A DNA stretch of 32,243 nt, taken from positions 1-32,243 of the forward strand of contig CABUNB010000027.1 in the NCBI GenBank assembly GCA_902492755.1. The letters are read 5' to 3'. Every line of letters starts with the position of its first letter. Positions within the stretch are counted from its first letter, which is position 1. A program made the translations under genes and the position numbers. This DNA comes from an uncultured Collinsella sp. (GTDB lineage Bacteria; Actinomycetota; Coriobacteriia; Coriobacteriales; Coriobacteriaceae). This document shows positions 31,905 through 32,243 of the stretch, one piece after another. Under the pieces are notes generated by a model that saw only the letters and a list, made by a program, of their open reading frames with translations, did no database searches and was not told the origin of the DNA.

Positions 31905-31963
31905 TATAGCAAGATATAGCAAAGTATAGCAAGATATAGCAAAGTATAGTGAGATATAGCAAC
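31905..31963 (-). repeat. 10-base tandem repeat (TATAGCAAGA/TATAGCAAAG), about six copies
   Basis: Units start at 31905, 31915, 31925, 31935, 31945 and 31955, alternating between two forms, so the true period is 20. On the minus strand they read as successive TATATC/TATACT/TATAAC boxes 22-80 bases upstream of the ATPase start. They could be iterons for a DNA-binding protein and overlap the promoter. Confidence 0.85.
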
Positions 31964-32243
31964 CCGTATTGCGCGCCTTGATTATCAACCGTCCGTATTT
32001 CACAGCAACTTATAACAGACTCGGGGTGCCAATTTGGGGTGCAGTAGTGCTGCGCCACGAAAAGGGCCTATCTACTACGTTTAAGCCGCAGGGGTCAACC
32101 ATAGTCGGCTTTTTCGAAAATCGACAAGCTGTCTACCTGCACTGATAATTGTTCTCGGGGGAAGCGGGCACTGCGGGGCGCGGCAACGGCGCGCGATTTC
32201 CGCGTCGCAGCGCTACCCTGATGCTGAAAGCCGGGGCGATGAC
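31964..32243. other. gene-free right end of the window
   Basis: No convincing coding frame, tRNA or terminator is seen. It holds a short direct repeat (GGGGTGCC/GGGGTGCA near 32025-32042) and AT-poor sequence toward the edge. A gene may begin beyond the window. Confidence 0.4.

Noticed and set aside
31864..32058. A 64-residue hydrophobic minus-strand frame over the 10-base repeats
   Set aside because: Its membrane-like stretch is just the translation of the tandem repeat, and it overlaps the start of the ATPase gene in another frame.
1..32243. CRISPR arrays, tRNA or rRNA genes, and transposase genes
   Set aside because: No regularly spaced repeats of CRISPR length, no cloverleaf with a plausible anticodon arm and no transposase motif were found by reading; a tRNAscan or Rfam search would settle the RNA part.

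Overview
The window is about 32 kb of GC-rich bacterial DNA with short intergenic gaps, G-rich ribosome-binding sites and frequent GTG/TTG starts. Gene content (paired YhgE/Pip membrane proteins, PEP carboxylase, a lactate racemase cassette, FeoA-FeoA-FeoB with a Cys-rich partner, a bile-acid/enoate-reductase-like flavoenzyme) suggests an anaerobic gut actinobacterium of the class Coriobacteriia, most like Collinsella. The organism is an inference from style and content; no marker gene proves it.

Layout, left to right: htpG (245-2269); a 470-base gap packed with inverted repeats; a two-gene operon of YhgE/Pip proteins (2743-7713); an EamA-type transporter (7915-8898); an M20 amidohydrolase plus MFS carrier operon (9015-11624); three back-to-back dyads, then hisS (11928-13241); ppc (13499-16312); the lactate racemase region (16334-21478), with larA-larD on the plus strand facing larB-larC-tetR on the minus strand; serB (minus) diverging from aspS (plus); a small HPr gene; the iron-uptake block feoA-feoA-feoB and a Cys-rich membrane peptide (24775-28103); a large flavin/Fe-S oxidoreductase (28206-30155); the C-terminal remnant of a GntR/FadR regulator; and, at the right end, an AAA ATPase (minus) preceded by 10-base tandem repeats.

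The lar region is the most coherent functional unit. LarA would interconvert D- and L-lactate and LarD would pass lactate. LarB and LarC make two of the three steps of the nickel-pincer cofactor. LarC stops exactly where the CTP-binding C-terminal half should begin, and LarE is not in the window, so the cofactor pathway here is incomplete or altered. The larA-larD pair is bracketed by two direct copies of a 127-base hairpin element. Its central stem is identical in layout between copies, while its outer arms differ in sequence but stay complementary, so this is the best candidate for an undescribed element.

Other points of note: the HPr protein keeps His15 and Arg17 but has Asp at position 46, where the regulatory serine normally sits; a near-consensus DtxR/IdeR-type iron box lies between feoA and feoB; and AspRS carries the His that marks non-discriminating enzymes. 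Intergenic spaces throughout the window are unusually rich in long, near-perfect inverted repeats of several families.
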